Source: Methanomassiliicoccales archaeon | Lineage (GTDB): Archaea > Thermoplasmatota > Thermoplasmata > Methanomassiliicoccales > UBA472 | Direction: 5' to 3' | Length of the DNA: 64,000 nucleotides | Assembly: GCA_036504055.1 (NCBI GenBank) | Contig: DASXVU010000034.1 | Coordinates: 62,001 to 126,000, forward strand | Part shown: positions 1 through 8,876 of the stretch, in pieces | How the letters are laid out: the number at the start of each line of letters is the position of its first letter | How positions within the stretch are numbered: the first letter of the stretch is position 1 | Position numbers and translations under genes: made by a program | Notes under the pieces: generated by a model | The model's input: the letters and a program-made list of their open reading frames with translations, nothing else | The model's database searches: none | Told to the model about the DNA's origin: nothing

Positions 1-1513
1 GCATCAGGCTGATCGCCTCGGCGGCGCTTTCCTTGGGAGGGTCTAGGAACGCCAGGAAACCGATGAAGGTCATGCCGTTCTCGTCGGCCGGCCCATAGAC
101 GGAACGACCGCCGTCCAGAGCCTTCTCGGCTATCCCTAGCACCCGAAAACCCTTCTCGCTCATCTCCCTAAAACTTTCCTCGGCGGGAGCCAAGGCAGAG
201 ACCATGTCGACCATTCCTGACTTTAATCGACATTTCGAGCATGACTTGAATATCTCTTCAGGAGCGCCCTTGGTGATCAGTGTTCGTTGGTTGTCTTTTG
301 CCACGACCACGGAAAGCTTCTTTCGCACGAAGTCGAACGGGATCTCGTCCACCTTGGTGAATGGGGCGGTTTCGATCTTCCGATACTCCAACAGAGCGGC
401 GTCCAAGGGGCTCTTTATCCCGGTCTCGAAGACGCTGTTGAGGTAGGCATCGAGCAGCACGGAATCGTCATCATTGCCCTCCGGGTCCACGTGCAATATC
501 AGCTCGATCCGGTTCTCTGTAAGCGTCCCGGTCTTGTCAGTGCATAGAATGTCCATCGAACCTAGATCCTGGATGGAGGAGAGCTTCTTTACGATCACGT
601 CCTTTCCCGCCATCTTGATGGCACCCCTGGAAAGGACCACGGTTATGATCATCGGCAATAGTTCTGGAGTGAGACCGACTGCCAGTGCCAGGGCGAACAA
701 CAGAGATTGTAGAAGGTCCCGGTTGAAGGCGGCGTTCACGACGAATACGAAGAGGACGAGGAAAATCGTCAGTTCCGTTATCAGGTACCCGAACTGTCTG
801 ATGCCTTTGGTGTATTCTGTGTCTGTCTCCTTACCCATCAACTTCTTCGCTATTTGACCATAAAGGGTCGACGCCCCCGTCCTGACGATCTCGATGGTCG
901 CACTTCCCGACACCACGCTGGAGCCCATGGACACGGCATTATCATCAGGCTCGCCCTCCTTCGGTTTTTGTACGTGGGACTTTTCCACCGGGAACGCTTC
1001 GCCAGTTAAGGAGCTTTGATCGACGAAGAAGTCGTTGGCCACGATCACCCTCCCGTCAGCTGGGACGATATCGCCCGCAGAGAGCAGCACGACATCCCCC
1101 GGAACGATAGATGAAATCTTGATGTCCTGGGGTTTCCCGTCCCTTAAAACCGATGCGGTGTTAGTTACCTTGTCCTTAAGTCTCTGGGCCGCCTGGTTGG
1201 ACTTGTTCTCCTGGTAAAAATCCAGGGTCACGGATACGAAGACCAGGAAGAATATTATTCCTGCCTGAACGCCTTGCCCGGAAAGACCGGATACGAAACC
1301 AGCGATTAGAAGTATGATGACCAGCGGGTTCTTGAAATAAGTCAGATACTGGAATATGAGGTTCTGTTTCTTTATGACGATCTCGTTGGGACCCTGCTCT
1401 GCCAGTATCCGCGCCGCCTCTTCGGATGAGAGGCCGGAAGGCGTTGCGACCGTGCCCTCATCTCCCTTGATCGGAATAGGCGTAGAGAGGTTAGGCGCGG
1501 AAGGGCTTTCCAT
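1..1513 (-). CDS. P-type cation-transporting ATPase, MgtA/MgtB-like (3' end outside window)
   Basis: The reading frame runs from an ATG at 1513 off the left edge of the window, giving 504 codons and no stop. The N-terminus is a soluble cation-ATPase N-domain (Ser-rich leader, then LSSEEAARILAEQGPNEI). Membrane helices follow, then the actuator-domain motif SSLTGEAFPVEK and the phosphorylation motif DKTGTLTEN near base 530, whose Asp is the autophosphorylated residue. The stretch after it (FDFVRKKLSVVV, KGAPEEI) matches the nucleotide-binding domain of magnesium-translocating P-type ATPases. Such enzymes import Mg2+ at the cytoplasmic membrane using ATP. The hinge (GDGVND) and the C-terminal helices lie beyond the window, so metal specificity is inferred from overall resemblance. 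It is divergent from the ferritin-like gene. Confidence 0.88.
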   Translation of the reverse strand, partial: MESPSAPNLSTPIPIKGDEGTVATPSGLSSEEAARILAEQGPNEIVIKKQNLIFQYLTYFKNPLVIILLIAGFVSGLSGQGVQAGIIFFLVFVSVTLDFYQENKSNQAAQRLKDKVTNTASVLRDGKPQDIKISSIVPGDVVLLSAGDIVPADGRVIVANDFFVDQSSLTGEAFPVEKSHVQKPKEGEPDDNAVSMGSSVVSGSATIEIVRTGASTLYGQIAKKLMGKETDTEYTKGIRQFGYLITELTIFLVLFVFVVNAAFNRDLLQSLLFALALAVGLTPELLPMIITVVLSRGAIKMAGKDVIVKKLSSIQDLGSMDILCTDKTGTLTENRIELILHVDPEGNDDDSVLLDAYLNSVFETGIKSPLDAALLEYRKIETAPFTKVDEIPFDFVRKKLSVVVAKDNQRTLITKGAPEEIFKSCSKCRLKSGMVDMVSALAPAEESFREMSEKGFRVLGIAEKALDGGRSVYGPADENGMTFIGFLAFLDPPKESAAEAISLM

Positions 1514-1618
1514 GCCATCTGCGTGTGACCGCCTGACTAATCAAACTTCTGACCAAACGGACCTGCCCGACCACAGTAAAGCTAGAAATATGACGAGCCC
1601 GAATGATACTTCGAGCCT

Positions 1619-2137
1619 ATGGCATCTCCTGCGAATATGTCGGTCCTATCCATCCTTTCAGCCGCAAGGCAGATCGAGATCTTCGGCATCCAGTTCTATT
1701 CCAAAGTGGCAACCTGTATATCGGACGAGAACGGAAAGGCGCTGATGAGGTCGCTCGGGGCGGACGAGCGCACGCACAAGGAGACGATCGAAGAGGTCAT
1801 GCAGCATCTTTCCCCCGGGATGGACCTGGATGAAGTGGAACCGGAGAAAGAGCTCTTGAACATACTGCCAAAAAAGGTATTCCCTTTCCCTCCTGAGGGT
1901 ACATGCCTTGCTGTTTCCGACGAGATCCGGGCGGTGAACATCGGGATCGACGTTGAGATCGCTTCCGTCAAGATGTACCAGGAAGCGTCAGCCCTGGTGG
2001 ATGACCTCCGGATCAAGAACATCCTCATAACCCTGACCCGGATCGAGGAGAAGCACAAGATCCTCCTCGAATCATCGCTCATGATGCTAAAAACTGAGGG
2101 CAGCTGGTACGCCTATACCCCGATATTGGATGGTTAG
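1619..2137 (+). CDS. Ferritin-like / rubrerythrin-type di-iron protein
   Basis: This 172-residue protein has the spacing of a ferritin-like four-helix bundle with a di-iron site. Candidate ligands are Glu20 in helix 1, Glu50 and His53 (DERTH), Glu113 (DVEIAS), and Glu143/Glu144 with His146 (EEKH). There is no C-terminal rubredoxin domain, so it is not a full rubrerythrin. The family scavenges peroxide or stores iron in the cytoplasm of anaerobes. The ATG at 1619 lies about 30 bases after an AT-rich TATA-like stretch (gaaatatg near 1585), consistent with a nearly leaderless mRNA. Met7 is an alternative start. The gene ends in TAG and is followed by a perfect small hairpin. The exact reaction cannot be told from sequence. 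Confidence 0.8.
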   Translation: MASPANMSVLSILSAARQIEIFGIQFYSKVATCISDENGKALMRSLGADERTHKETIEEVMQHLSPGMDLDEVEPEKELLNILPKKVFPFPPEGTCLAVSDEIRAVNIGIDVEIASVKMYQEASALVDDLRIKNILITLTRIEEKHKILLESSLMMLKTEGSWYAYTPILDG

Positions 2138-2165
2138 AAGGGTCTGATCCGACCATCGCCGGACG

Positions 2166-2181
2166 AGGGCCACATGGCCCT
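2166..2181 (+). terminator. Small perfect hairpin after the ferritin-like gene
   Basis: agggcc and ggccct form a 6-bp perfect stem around an acat loop, 28 bases after the stop codon. No long T-run follows, so termination is only plausible. Confidence 0.35.
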
Positions 2182-2212
2182 TAACGAGGCATAGAGGCAG
2201 TCCGTCAGCAGA

Positions 2213-2221
2213 TTTTTATAT
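2213..2221 (+). promoter_or_regulatory. TATA-like box for the HdrD-like gene
   Basis: The AT stretch tttttatat stands out in GC-rich surroundings. It predicts a transcription start near 2245 and a leader of about 60 bases before the ATG at 2305. Confidence 0.5.
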
Positions 2222-2304
2222 CCGTCTTCCATGCTTAGTTACCAACCTGCCAACGGCTATCGGCTCTTCATCTGATACCGACCGGTGTTCATAGAGGTAT
2301 TTCA

Positions 2305-3540
2305 ATGGTCAAATTACCAAAAAGCCTTGAAAGGGATATGGCTGCATGTCTTCAGTGCGGATACTGCGTCCAGGTCTGCGATACCTACAATCAGAACCGA
2401 TGGGAGTCGAACTCGCCGAGAGGTAAGGTCTTCTATCTGAACCAATTGGCCAAGAGGAGCGCTCTGGATACCCTTCTGGGCCGCAAGATCAAGCTGGACG
2501 ACGAGTTCATAGAATCACTATATTGGTGCACCGGATGCGCCAGATGCTGGACGGTATGTCATGTCAGCATCGAGTTCGCCGATTTCTGGGAGACGGTCAG
2601 GGAATGGGCCCATGAGCAGGGCCATGGACCGCTGCCCGCCCACATCAAGATCAGAGAGAGGCTTGAGGAGAAGCGCAACCCGTACGATGAGCCGATGGAG
2701 AAGCGTGGAGCATGGTTCCCCAAGGATATCCCCCGCTCACCGCAGCCGGACATCATGTTCTTTGCCGGATGCACCGCATCCTACCGTGCGCCACACCTAG
2801 CCAAGGCCGGAGTCACCGTCCTGAGCCGCGGAGGCGCAACAATCAACATCATGGGCGAGGACGAGTGGTGCTGCACATCGCCGGCGCTGAGGACTGGCCA
2901 GACCAAGCTCACCCGTAACTTCGTGGAGCATACCATCACCACCGTCGAGCACTCGGGCGCAAGATCGATGGTCATGACCTGCGCTGGTTGTTTCAAGACC
3001 ACCTCGCACGACTACGGCAAGTACTATACGAGCCCGGCATTCCTGGTGCAACACTTCTCGCAGGCGGCCGAGAAGATGATAAAGGACAAGAAGCTCAAGT
3101 TCACCAAGGAGATCAAGGCCAAGGTCACCTACCACGACCCATGCCACCTGGGACGTCACGCGCAGGTGTTCGACTCACCGCGTGAGTGCATCAAATCGAT
3201 CCCGGGCGTCACCCTGGTAGAGATGAAGCATATCCGAATGGACTCCAAGTGCTGCGGTGCCGGAGGCGGCTTCAAGTCCGCCAACAACGACACTGCGGTC
3301 AACATCGCGGCCGAGAGGGTAAAGGAGGCAGTCGAGACCGGAGCCGACATCCTGGCCACCTCGTGTCCGTTCTGCGTCGTCAACCTACAGCAGGGTGCGA
3401 AGAAGATCGGCGCCAAGATAAAGATTATGGACGTGTCCGAAATGCTGCTCGAGGCCACGGAACCCGTTCCGCCCGCACCCGCAGCAGCCCCGGCCGCCGC
3501 TGCTCCGGCAGCCCAGGCCGCTCCAGCGGAAAAAAAGTAA
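2305..3540 (+). CDS. HdrD-like Fe-S oxidoreductase with two CCG domains
   Basis: This 411-residue protein has two N-terminal [4Fe-4S] ferredoxin motifs (Cys15, 18, 21, 25 and Cys75, 78, 81, 85). Two CCG domains follow (Cys189-Cys190 with Cys226/Cys229, and Cys316-Cys317 with Cys354/Cys357), the cluster ligands known from heterodisulfide reductase subunits B and D. This architecture is shared by methanogen HdrD (CoM-S-S-CoB reduction) and by GlcF/LldE-type subunits of lactate or glycolate oxidases. The C-terminus is an Ala/Pro-rich tail of about 30 residues ending in two lysines, unusual for the family. No hdrE, cytochrome or flavoprotein dehydrogenase lies next to it, so the electron partner is unknown. 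It stands alone between its own TATA-like box and a downstream hairpin. Confidence 0.82.
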   Translation: MVKLPKSLERDMAACLQCGYCVQVCDTYNQNRWESNSPRGKVFYLNQLAKRSALDTLLGRKIKLDDEFIESLYWCTGCARCWTVCHVSIEFADFWETVREWAHEQGHGPLPAHIKIRERLEEKRNPYDEPMEKRGAWFPKDIPRSPQPDIMFFAGCTASYRAPHLAKAGVTVLSRGGATINIMGEDEWCCTSPALRTGQTKLTRNFVEHTITTVEHSGARSMVMTCAGCFKTTSHDYGKYYTSPAFLVQHFSQAAEKMIKDKKLKFTKEIKAKVTYHDPCHLGRHAQVFDSPRECIKSIPGVTLVEMKHIRMDSKCCGAGGGFKSANNDTAVNIAAERVKEAVETGADILATSCPFCVVNLQQGAKKIGAKIKIMDVSEMLLEATEPVPPAPAAAPAAAAPAAQAAPAEKK

Positions 3541-3547
3541 CTCTAGA

Positions 3548-3564
3548 GCCGGTCAAGGACCGGC
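3548..3564 (+). terminator. Hairpin downstream of the HdrD-like gene
   Basis: gccggtc and gaccggc form a perfect 7-bp stem with a 3-base aag loop, 8 bases after the TAA. A pyrimidine-rich stretch follows. It is a likely transcription terminator separating this gene from the helicase. Confidence 0.55.
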
Positions 3565-3583
3565 CTTCATTTCCCATTCTTCA

Positions 3584-3592
3584 ATTTATAAA
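3584..3592 (+). promoter_or_regulatory. TATA-like box for the Lhr-type helicase
   Basis: The sequence atttataaa lies 81 bases before the ATG at 3673 and just after the hairpin that closes the upstream gene. Confidence 0.5.
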
Positions 3593-3672
3593 GAAATTAG
3601 TATTTTCGGAACTGTTTCACAAAGCTTCAAGTATCCATTGACTTTCGTTATCTGGTCACTGGACAAATTTCC

Positions 3673-6414
3673 ATGGTGTTCGAACTTCTGGACGAAAGGA
3701 TCAGAAAGGTCCTGTCCGACAAGGACATTCACGAGCCGACCGGGCCGCAGCGGGCAGCCATCCCGCACATACTGGCAGGAAGGAACATATTGCTGGTGGC
3801 CCCGACCGGCATAGGCAAGACCGAAGCGGCCATGCTGCCGATATTCCACAAGCTCATCTCCACCGAGGGGAAGGGCATACGCTGCATCTACGTGACGCCG
3901 CTCAGGGCATTGAACCGTGATATGTTACGACGCTTGGAGGAATTCGGGGACGCCCTCGATCTGAGGGTGGCGGTGCGACATGGGGATACGCCCCAATCGG
4001 AAAGGACTCACCAGTCAAAGTTTGCGCCGGATGTTCTCATCACCACACCGGAGACGCTGCAGATAATGTTCACGGGCAAGAACCTGAGGCAGCACCTAAC
4101 GAACGTGAAGTTCTTCGTGGTGGACGAGATTCACGAGCTGGCCAACGATGAGCGCGGAGCACAGCTCGCCATCGCGATGGAACGTTTGGTCTATCTTGCC
4201 GGAGATTTCCAGAGGATCGGCCTGTCGGCCACCGTAGGAAGCATCCAAGAGGTAGCGAACTTCCTGGGCGGCTCCAAACGCCAGGTCACCATCGTGAAGG
4301 CACAGATAGCCAAGGAGATGCGGCTATCGGTGCAGTACCCGGAGGTAACGGACGAGGACCGGGACCTGGCGGGTACGTTGCAGAGCGACGCCCAGTTGAC
4401 GGCTTGCATGCGCCGCTGCCGGAAGATGATCGAGGAACACCGCTCCACGCTGCTTTTCGTGAACACCCGTGATACCGCCGAGGCACTCGCCGCCAGGTAT
4501 CATATCTGGGACGAGGCCTTTTCGGTCGGCGTACACCATGGCTCCTTGTCAAAGGAGACCAGGATCGAGATGGAGGAGAACTTCAAGGCGGAGAAGCTGA
4601 AAGGGCTGATCTGCACTTCCTCGCTGGAGATGGGCATAGACATCGGATCGGCAGACTATGCGATCCAATATAACTCCCCACGTCAGGTGGCCAGGCTCAT
4701 CCAGAGGATGGGACGGGCAGGTCATCAGGTCGGGGCGTTCTCCGAAGGGGCTATAGTCGCCTCCTCCCCGGATGAGATCGTAGAATCGCTGGTAATAACC
4801 AGGAAAGCGCTGGACGAGGAACTGGAACCACTGATGGTCCGACCTAATCCCATGACCGTACTGGCAAACCAACTTGTGGCAATGACCATGCAGGGGAAGG
4901 TCAACAAGGACGATGCCTACGCCGCCTGTGTCCGCACCTATCCGTTCCGGGACCTTACCCGGGAACAGTTCGACGGGATCCTGGACCAGGTCGCCAAGAT
5001 AGGACTGGTGTTCGTCGATCGGGATGATTACCGGCGTTCGGCTCGCGGCCGAAAATACTTCTATGACAACATATCGATGATCCCGGACGAACGGACATAC
5101 ATGATCCGGGAGCTTTCCAGCAGGAAGATCGTCGGCACGTTGGACGAATCGTTCGTGGTCTCCTTCGCTGAACCTTACGCCACGTTCATTACCAGGGGAA
5201 GGACCTGGCGCATCGTCGAGGTACGGGAGGACGAACTACTGGTAGAACAGGTCCGTGAGATCGGTTCCATCCCTTCCTGGGTAGGCGAGGACATACCTGT
5301 CCCATACGACGTGGCCCAGGAGGTGGGTAGGCTTCGCCGTGTGGAGAACTATTCTGGATACAACGGCGACTCATCATCGGTAAAGGCCGTCAAGGACTAC
5401 TTCGTCGAACAGCGGTCCAAATCCCCCATGCCGACAGACAAGAAGGTGACACTGGAGATCGGAAAGCGTCTAGCCATCCTCAACATGTGCTTCGGCACCA
5501 AGGTGAACGAGACCCTGTCAAAGATGCTGTCCATACTTCTCACCGCCCGGCTGGGCGAGTCGGTTGGCGTCACCACCGACCCATACCGGATTATACTGGA
5601 CCTGCCCAGGGACATCAAACCGGACATGATCATTGATACTCTGAAAGGCATACGCTCCGACACCGTGGAGGCGTTGGTGCGCATGGTCATCAAGAACTCC
5701 AGCCACCTTCGCTGGCGCTTCGTGTATGTGGCCAAGAAGTTCGGGGCAGTGGAGAAGGACGCGGACTATAAGAGCGTGAACTTCGGACGGCTGGTCGAAG
5801 CGTACGAGAACAGTCCGATCTTCGATGAGGCGGTGGCCAGGGTCCTATGGGAAGATTTCGATCTGGATGGGACGGTGGAGGTGGTCCGCAGGATCGAATC
5901 GGGCGACCTGGAGTTCCAGGTCTGCGGGCTGACGCCGATCGGAAGGGCAGGACTATCACATTCGAAAGAGCTCATCACCCCTCAGCGTGCCGACCACTCC
6001 ATCCTGATGGCGCTCAAGAAGCGCCTGGAGGAGGAGCAGATGAACATGTCCTGCCTGAGCTGCGCCTCGCAGTGGCGTCTCCGCATCCGTGAGGCTCCGA
6101 GGGCGATCGTCTGTCCCAAGTGCGGTGGCCATATGATCGCCGCCCTCAATCCCTATAACAAGGACCTGGTAAAGCTGGCCAAGAAGAAGGACCTCACCGA
6201 GGACGAGGAAAAGGAGCTGCGAAAGCTATTCAAGAACGCCAGCCTGGTCCTGAAGTACAGCAAGAAGGCGTTGACAGCGCTGGCAGGACGAGGGATCGGC
6301 CCGGACACCGCCTCCAGGGTCCTGACCGGGTTCTTCGACAGCGAGGACGACTTCCTGCGGGAGATCCTCAGCGCCGAGATAAACTACGCCAAGACCAAGC
6401 GCTTCTGGGACTAA
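3673..6414 (+). CDS. Lhr-type superfamily 2 helicase with C-terminal zinc finger (913 aa)
   Basis: The Walker A motif APTGIGKTE is at residues 43-51 and motif II is DEIH at 151-154. TTPETLQ, SATVG and the motif VI region (QRMGRAGHQ) are also present, as in archaeal Lhr (large helicase-related) proteins. Beyond the two RecA domains comes the winged-helix and Lhr-specific region. Four cysteines arranged as CLSC...CPKC near residues 793-818 form a zinc finger, followed by a basic helical tail. Lhr proteins unwind DNA/DNA and RNA/DNA duplexes 3' to 5' and are linked to DNA repair. Length (about 900 residues) is typical for archaeal Lhr. The last codon overlaps the stop of the convergent FAH gene (6411-6414). 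A much larger Lhr relative lies at 47-52 kb. Confidence 0.9.
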   Translation: MVFELLDERIRKVLSDKDIHEPTGPQRAAIPHILAGRNILLVAPTGIGKTEAAMLPIFHKLISTEGKGIRCIYVTPLRALNRDMLRRLEEFGDALDLRVAVRHGDTPQSERTHQSKFAPDVLITTPETLQIMFTGKNLRQHLTNVKFFVVDEIHELANDERGAQLAIAMERLVYLAGDFQRIGLSATVGSIQEVANFLGGSKRQVTIVKAQIAKEMRLSVQYPEVTDEDRDLAGTLQSDAQLTACMRRCRKMIEEHRSTLLFVNTRDTAEALAARYHIWDEAFSVGVHHGSLSKETRIEMEENFKAEKLKGLICTSSLEMGIDIGSADYAIQYNSPRQVARLIQRMGRAGHQVGAFSEGAIVASSPDEIVESLVITRKALDEELEPLMVRPNPMTVLANQLVAMTMQGKVNKDDAYAACVRTYPFRDLTREQFDGILDQVAKIGLVFVDRDDYRRSARGRKYFYDNISMIPDERTYMIRELSSRKIVGTLDESFVVSFAEPYATFITRGRTWRIVEVREDELLVEQVREIGSIPSWVGEDIPVPYDVAQEVGRLRRVENYSGYNGDSSSVKAVKDYFVEQRSKSPMPTDKKVTLEIGKRLAILNMCFGTKVNETLSKMLSILLTARLGESVGVTTDPYRIILDLPRDIKPDMIIDTLKGIRSDTVEALVRMVIKNSSHLRWRFVYVAKKFGAVEKDADYKSVNFGRLVEAYENSPIFDEAVARVLWEDFDLDGTVEVVRRIESGDLEFQVCGLTPIGRAGLSHSKELITPQRADHSILMALKKRLEEEQMNMSCLSCASQWRLRIREAPRAIVCPKCGGHMIAALNPYNKDLVKLAKKKDLTEDEEKELRKLFKNASLVLKYSKKALTALAGRGIGPDTASRVLTGFFDSEDDFLREILSAEINYAKTKRFWD

Positions 6415-7040
6415 GGTCTCGCGCGGACCGGGTTGGTGAGCGTTCCGACGCCCTCGATCCTCATCTCGATCAGGTCCCCGGGAACGATCGGTCCGACACC
6501 GCTCGGCGTCCCTGTGGCGATGACATCCCCTTCCTCCAGCGTCATCCACTTGGAGATGAAGGCGATGAGCTCCTCGGGCGTATAGATCATCATCGACGTG
6601 TTGCCCTGCTGTCTTACTTTTCCGTTCACGCGGCACGATATCTCCAGATCGTGGATGCCGTGCGTTGCCGGCAGAGGCTTGGGCTCGGACATAGGCGCAA
6701 AGGTATCCATGCCCTTGCTCAGGGTCCAGGGCAATCCTGCCTTGCGGTAGGCGTTCTGGACGTCCCGGGCGGTAACGTCATTGAAGACCGCCAGACCGGA
6801 GACATGGTCCATCGCCCTTTCCTTCGGGATGTCCCTCCCGGTCCGGCCTATCACCAGCGCCAGTTCGACCTCGTGATCGACCCGGCCGACGCCACCGGGA
6901 ATGAGGATGGCCTCCTCATTGCCGATCCTTGACGACATCGGCTTTAGAAAGATGACCGGTTCGGAGGGCACCTCATTCTTGAGCTCCTTGATATGCTCCC
7001 GATAGTTCTGGCCGATGCAGACGATCTTACCTTTCCTCAT
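6411..7040 (-). CDS. Fumarylacetoacetate hydrolase (FAH) family protein
   Basis: This 209-residue protein is compact and lacks the N-terminal domain of eukaryotic FAH. Metal ligands of the family are visible as Glu57 and Glu59 (DHEVELALVIG) and Asp88 (FNDVTARD). The conserved TGTPSGVGP loop is at 176-184 and KGMDTFAP at 109-116. Members hydrolyse or decarboxylate 2-oxo acids (acylpyruvases, oxaloacetate decarboxylases, 2-hydroxyhepta-2,4-diene-1,7-dioate isomerases) with Mg2+ or Mn2+ in the cytoplasm. Substrate cannot be assigned. It is the last gene of a minus-strand cluster with the 88-aa protein (11-base gap) and rlmE. Its stop codon interlocks with that of the helicase on the other strand. 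Confidence 0.86.
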   Translation of the reverse strand: MRKGKIVCIGQNYREHIKELKNEVPSEPVIFLKPMSSRIGNEEAILIPGGVGRVDHEVELALVIGRTGRDIPKERAMDHVSGLAVFNDVTARDVQNAYRKAGLPWTLSKGMDTFAPMSEPKPLPATHGIHDLEISCRVNGKVRQQGNTSMMIYTPEELIAFISKWMTLEEGDVIATGTPSGVGPIVPGDLIEMRIEGVGTLTNPVRARP

Positions 7041-7051
7041 CTGGGCGCCCT

Positions 7052-7318
7052 CTATTGGAACGGATCTACCCCTTCCGTCCCGGCATCTCTCCGCTCGGAC
7101 ACGGTCTCGAACTTCATCAGAACGTTCATCCCTTTCAAAGTGGCATGCACCTTGTCCGCCAAATAGATCGCGTCGTCAAGGGTGGCATTCTTGTCCCATT
7201 TGTAGATGCCGTCATAGTTGCCCTTGGTCGGTTCAAAACCCAGGTTCCGGAGAGCGTCCAGTACCTCCGAGGGGCGTTTTCCCTCGGAACTGAACGTGAC
7301 GGTGATGTACGTCAACAT
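7052..7318 (-). CDS. Small conserved-looking protein of unknown function (88 aa)
   Basis: I do not recognise the family. The predicted product is about 88 residues from the ATG at 7318; a TTG at 7333 would add five residues. The start MLTYITVTF suggests a beta strand, followed by alternating helix and strand (SEVLDALRNLGF, DDAIYLADKVHATL) as in a small alpha/beta or ACT-like fold. There is no membrane segment or signal. It sits between rlmE (45 bases upstream) and the FAH gene (11 bases downstream) on the same strand, so the three are probably co-transcribed. A short C-terminal tail is rich in charged residues. Confidence 0.65.
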   Translation of the reverse strand: MLTYITVTFSSEGKRPSEVLDALRNLGFEPTKGNYDGIYKWDKNATLDDAIYLADKVHATLKGMNVLMKFETVSERRDAGTEGVDPFQ

Positions 7319-7363
7319 GAAGAGTAATACCAAACTCCGCTCCTTTAACGGTTACGGAGCCGC

Positions 7364-8008
7364 CTAATCGTCTTCCTTCGCGTTCGCGGTTTCGATGTGA
7401 CCTTCGCCCCTGAACTTCCTGGCGATGATGTACATCTCGGACGAGCTGTCCCTTGATGCCTTCGGTGCGAACATGCGCACGTTGTCGAAGTACTTCTTCA
7501 CCTCGGCGACGAACTCTTTGGTGTCCTGACCCTCGAATATCTTCATGACCAGTGTGCCGTTATCGACCAGCGTCTTCTTGGCAAACGCCAGTGCATACTC
7601 GCAAAGCTCGACCGATCTGGCCTGGTCAGTGTTGTAGGCCCCGGATATGTTGGGGCTCATGTCGGAAAGAACAACGTCGGCCTTCCCTGCGATCATGTAG
7701 AGTAGCTTATCGACGGTCTCCTGCTTCCTTATGTCCCCTCGGATCGTCTCCACCATTCCGTCCACGGGCGCAATGCTCTGCAGGTCCACTCCGACGACAT
7801 GGCCAGATTCCGTTACTCTTTCAGATGCGACCTGTAGCCAACCACCCGGAGCCGCCCCCAGGTCCACGACCACATGTCCAGGTTTCATGATATGGAAACG
7901 GTCATCGATCTGGATGAGCTTGAAGGAGGCACGGCTACGATAGTCCAGCTGCTTCGCCTTACGGTAGTAGAAGTCCTTTCGGCGGGCCGAGAGCCAGTTC
8001 TTCGACAT
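7364..8008 (-). CDS. rlmE: RlmE/FtsJ-type 2'-O-ribose rRNA methyltransferase
   Basis: The product is 214 residues from the ATG at 8008. The frame stays open upstream, but residues before MSKNWLSARRK do not resemble the family. The start at 8008 also lies about 28 bases after a TATA-like box (cattttatc on the minus strand), fitting a leaderless mRNA. The SAM-binding motif VVDLGAAPGGW is at 47-57. The catalytic tetrad of E. coli RlmE (K38, D124, K164, E199) is reproduced with a constant offset of eight: Lys30, Asp116, Lys156, Glu191. The family methylates the 2'-hydroxyl of a uridine in the A-loop of large-subunit rRNA. There is no TRAM domain. It leads a cluster with the 88-aa protein and the FAH gene. 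Confidence 0.92.
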   Translation of the reverse strand: MSKNWLSARRKDFYYRKAKQLDYRSRASFKLIQIDDRFHIMKPGHVVVDLGAAPGGWLQVASERVTESGHVVGVDLQSIAPVDGMVETIRGDIRKQETVDKLLYMIAGKADVVLSDMSPNISGAYNTDQARSVELCEYALAFAKKTLVDNGTLVMKIFEGQDTKEFVAEVKKYFDNVRMFAPKASRDSSSEMYIIARKFRGEGHIETANAKEDD

Positions 8009-8093
8009 AACATCCGTTCGATGCAATCCCGAGATAAAATGTTTGTCATTGCGACTCCTCGGCCTTGAGTTAAGAATCACTAGCTCCGAAGAC

Positions 8094-8774
8094 CTATTTG
8101 ATGCAATAGAAACCGGCCTGCATGTATGAATACCAAAGCATCTCCACCGCCTCAAATCCGATCTCCCGGTAAAGCTCTAGATGCTCCTGGACAGTTATCG
8201 GGAAATATTCCTTGTCAAATCTGGCCAGATGAGCGGTCACCTCCGTCCTGCTCTTGCCGCTCTCCAACTGAAAACGTTCCCAGTACCTTTTTCCGATATC
8301 GATGCCCTGAACGGTGAACGGCCTCACGTTCTCGAACGTGACGTATGCACCACCAATGGACAGTAGGTCGTAGCAGGCTGCCACCGCCCTCTTCCTCCCC
8401 TCTCTGGAGAGATAGTGATGGCATTGTACGGCCGTTATCACGTCTGGCCTTTCGGTCACCAAGCATTTCAGTTCCTGAGAGCAGGAGGGCTTAAGGAACC
8501 TCACCCTCGCTTGACCACCGAGCTTTCTACGTGCCTGTCCTAGCATCACATCGGATGGGTCGACAAGGATGAAATGGGTGTCAGGAAAGACGTTCAAGGC
8601 CGAATTCACCAACGTGCCGGTGCCGCAGCCAGTATCGAGCCAGAGCCTTGGCGGCCTTTCCAAAGACCGGACCAGGTTTATCGTTTCCTTGGCGATCTGA
8701 TCATAGTATGGAATTGTTCTGATGATCTGGGCATCATAGTCGCCAGGAGCATGAGGGAGCGGGCGTTCGTCCAT
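8094..8774 (-). CDS. Class I SAM-dependent methyltransferase
   Basis: This 226-residue protein has the Rossmann SAM-binding motif LDTGCGTGTLV near 46-56. An acidic ribose-binding loop follows (ILVDPSD), and then the motif around VITAVQCHHYL. The layout is that of small-molecule methyltransferases of the UbiE/COQ5-like kind. The substrate is unknown. The C-terminus (YREIGFEAVEMLWYSYMQAGFY) is the usual strand after helix E. The stop is TAG. The gene precedes rlmE on the same strand by 85 bases and is divergent from purM, sharing an intergenic region of about 100 bases. Confidence 0.82.
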   Translation of the reverse strand: MDERPLPHAPGDYDAQIIRTIPYYDQIAKETINLVRSLERPPRLWLDTGCGTGTLVNSALNVFPDTHFILVDPSDVMLGQARRKLGGQARVRFLKPSCSQELKCLVTERPDVITAVQCHHYLSREGRKRAVAACYDLLSIGGAYVTFENVRPFTVQGIDIGKRYWERFQLESGKSRTEVTAHLARFDKEYFPITVQEHLELYREIGFEAVEMLWYSYMQAGFYCIK

Positions 8775-8847
8775 TTCCCTCGGAAATGGGGTTAGATCAT
8801 AGATAAGATAGCGGTCCTCTGATGAGATGTTGGCGTCGATGAAAGAC

Positions 8848-8855
8848 TATTTAGA
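8848..8855 (+). promoter_or_regulatory. TATA-like box for purM
   Basis: tatttaga lies about 29 bases before the GTG at 8877, the spacing expected for a leaderless archaeal transcript. This supports the GTG start. Confidence 0.45.
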
Positions 8856-8876
8856 CGCCGGACCGATTTACCTCCG

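Noticed and set aside
8009-8155. A longer N-terminus for rlmE
   Set aside because: The 49 additional residues do not match the family, and a TATA-like box and the catalytic residue spacing favour the start at 8008.
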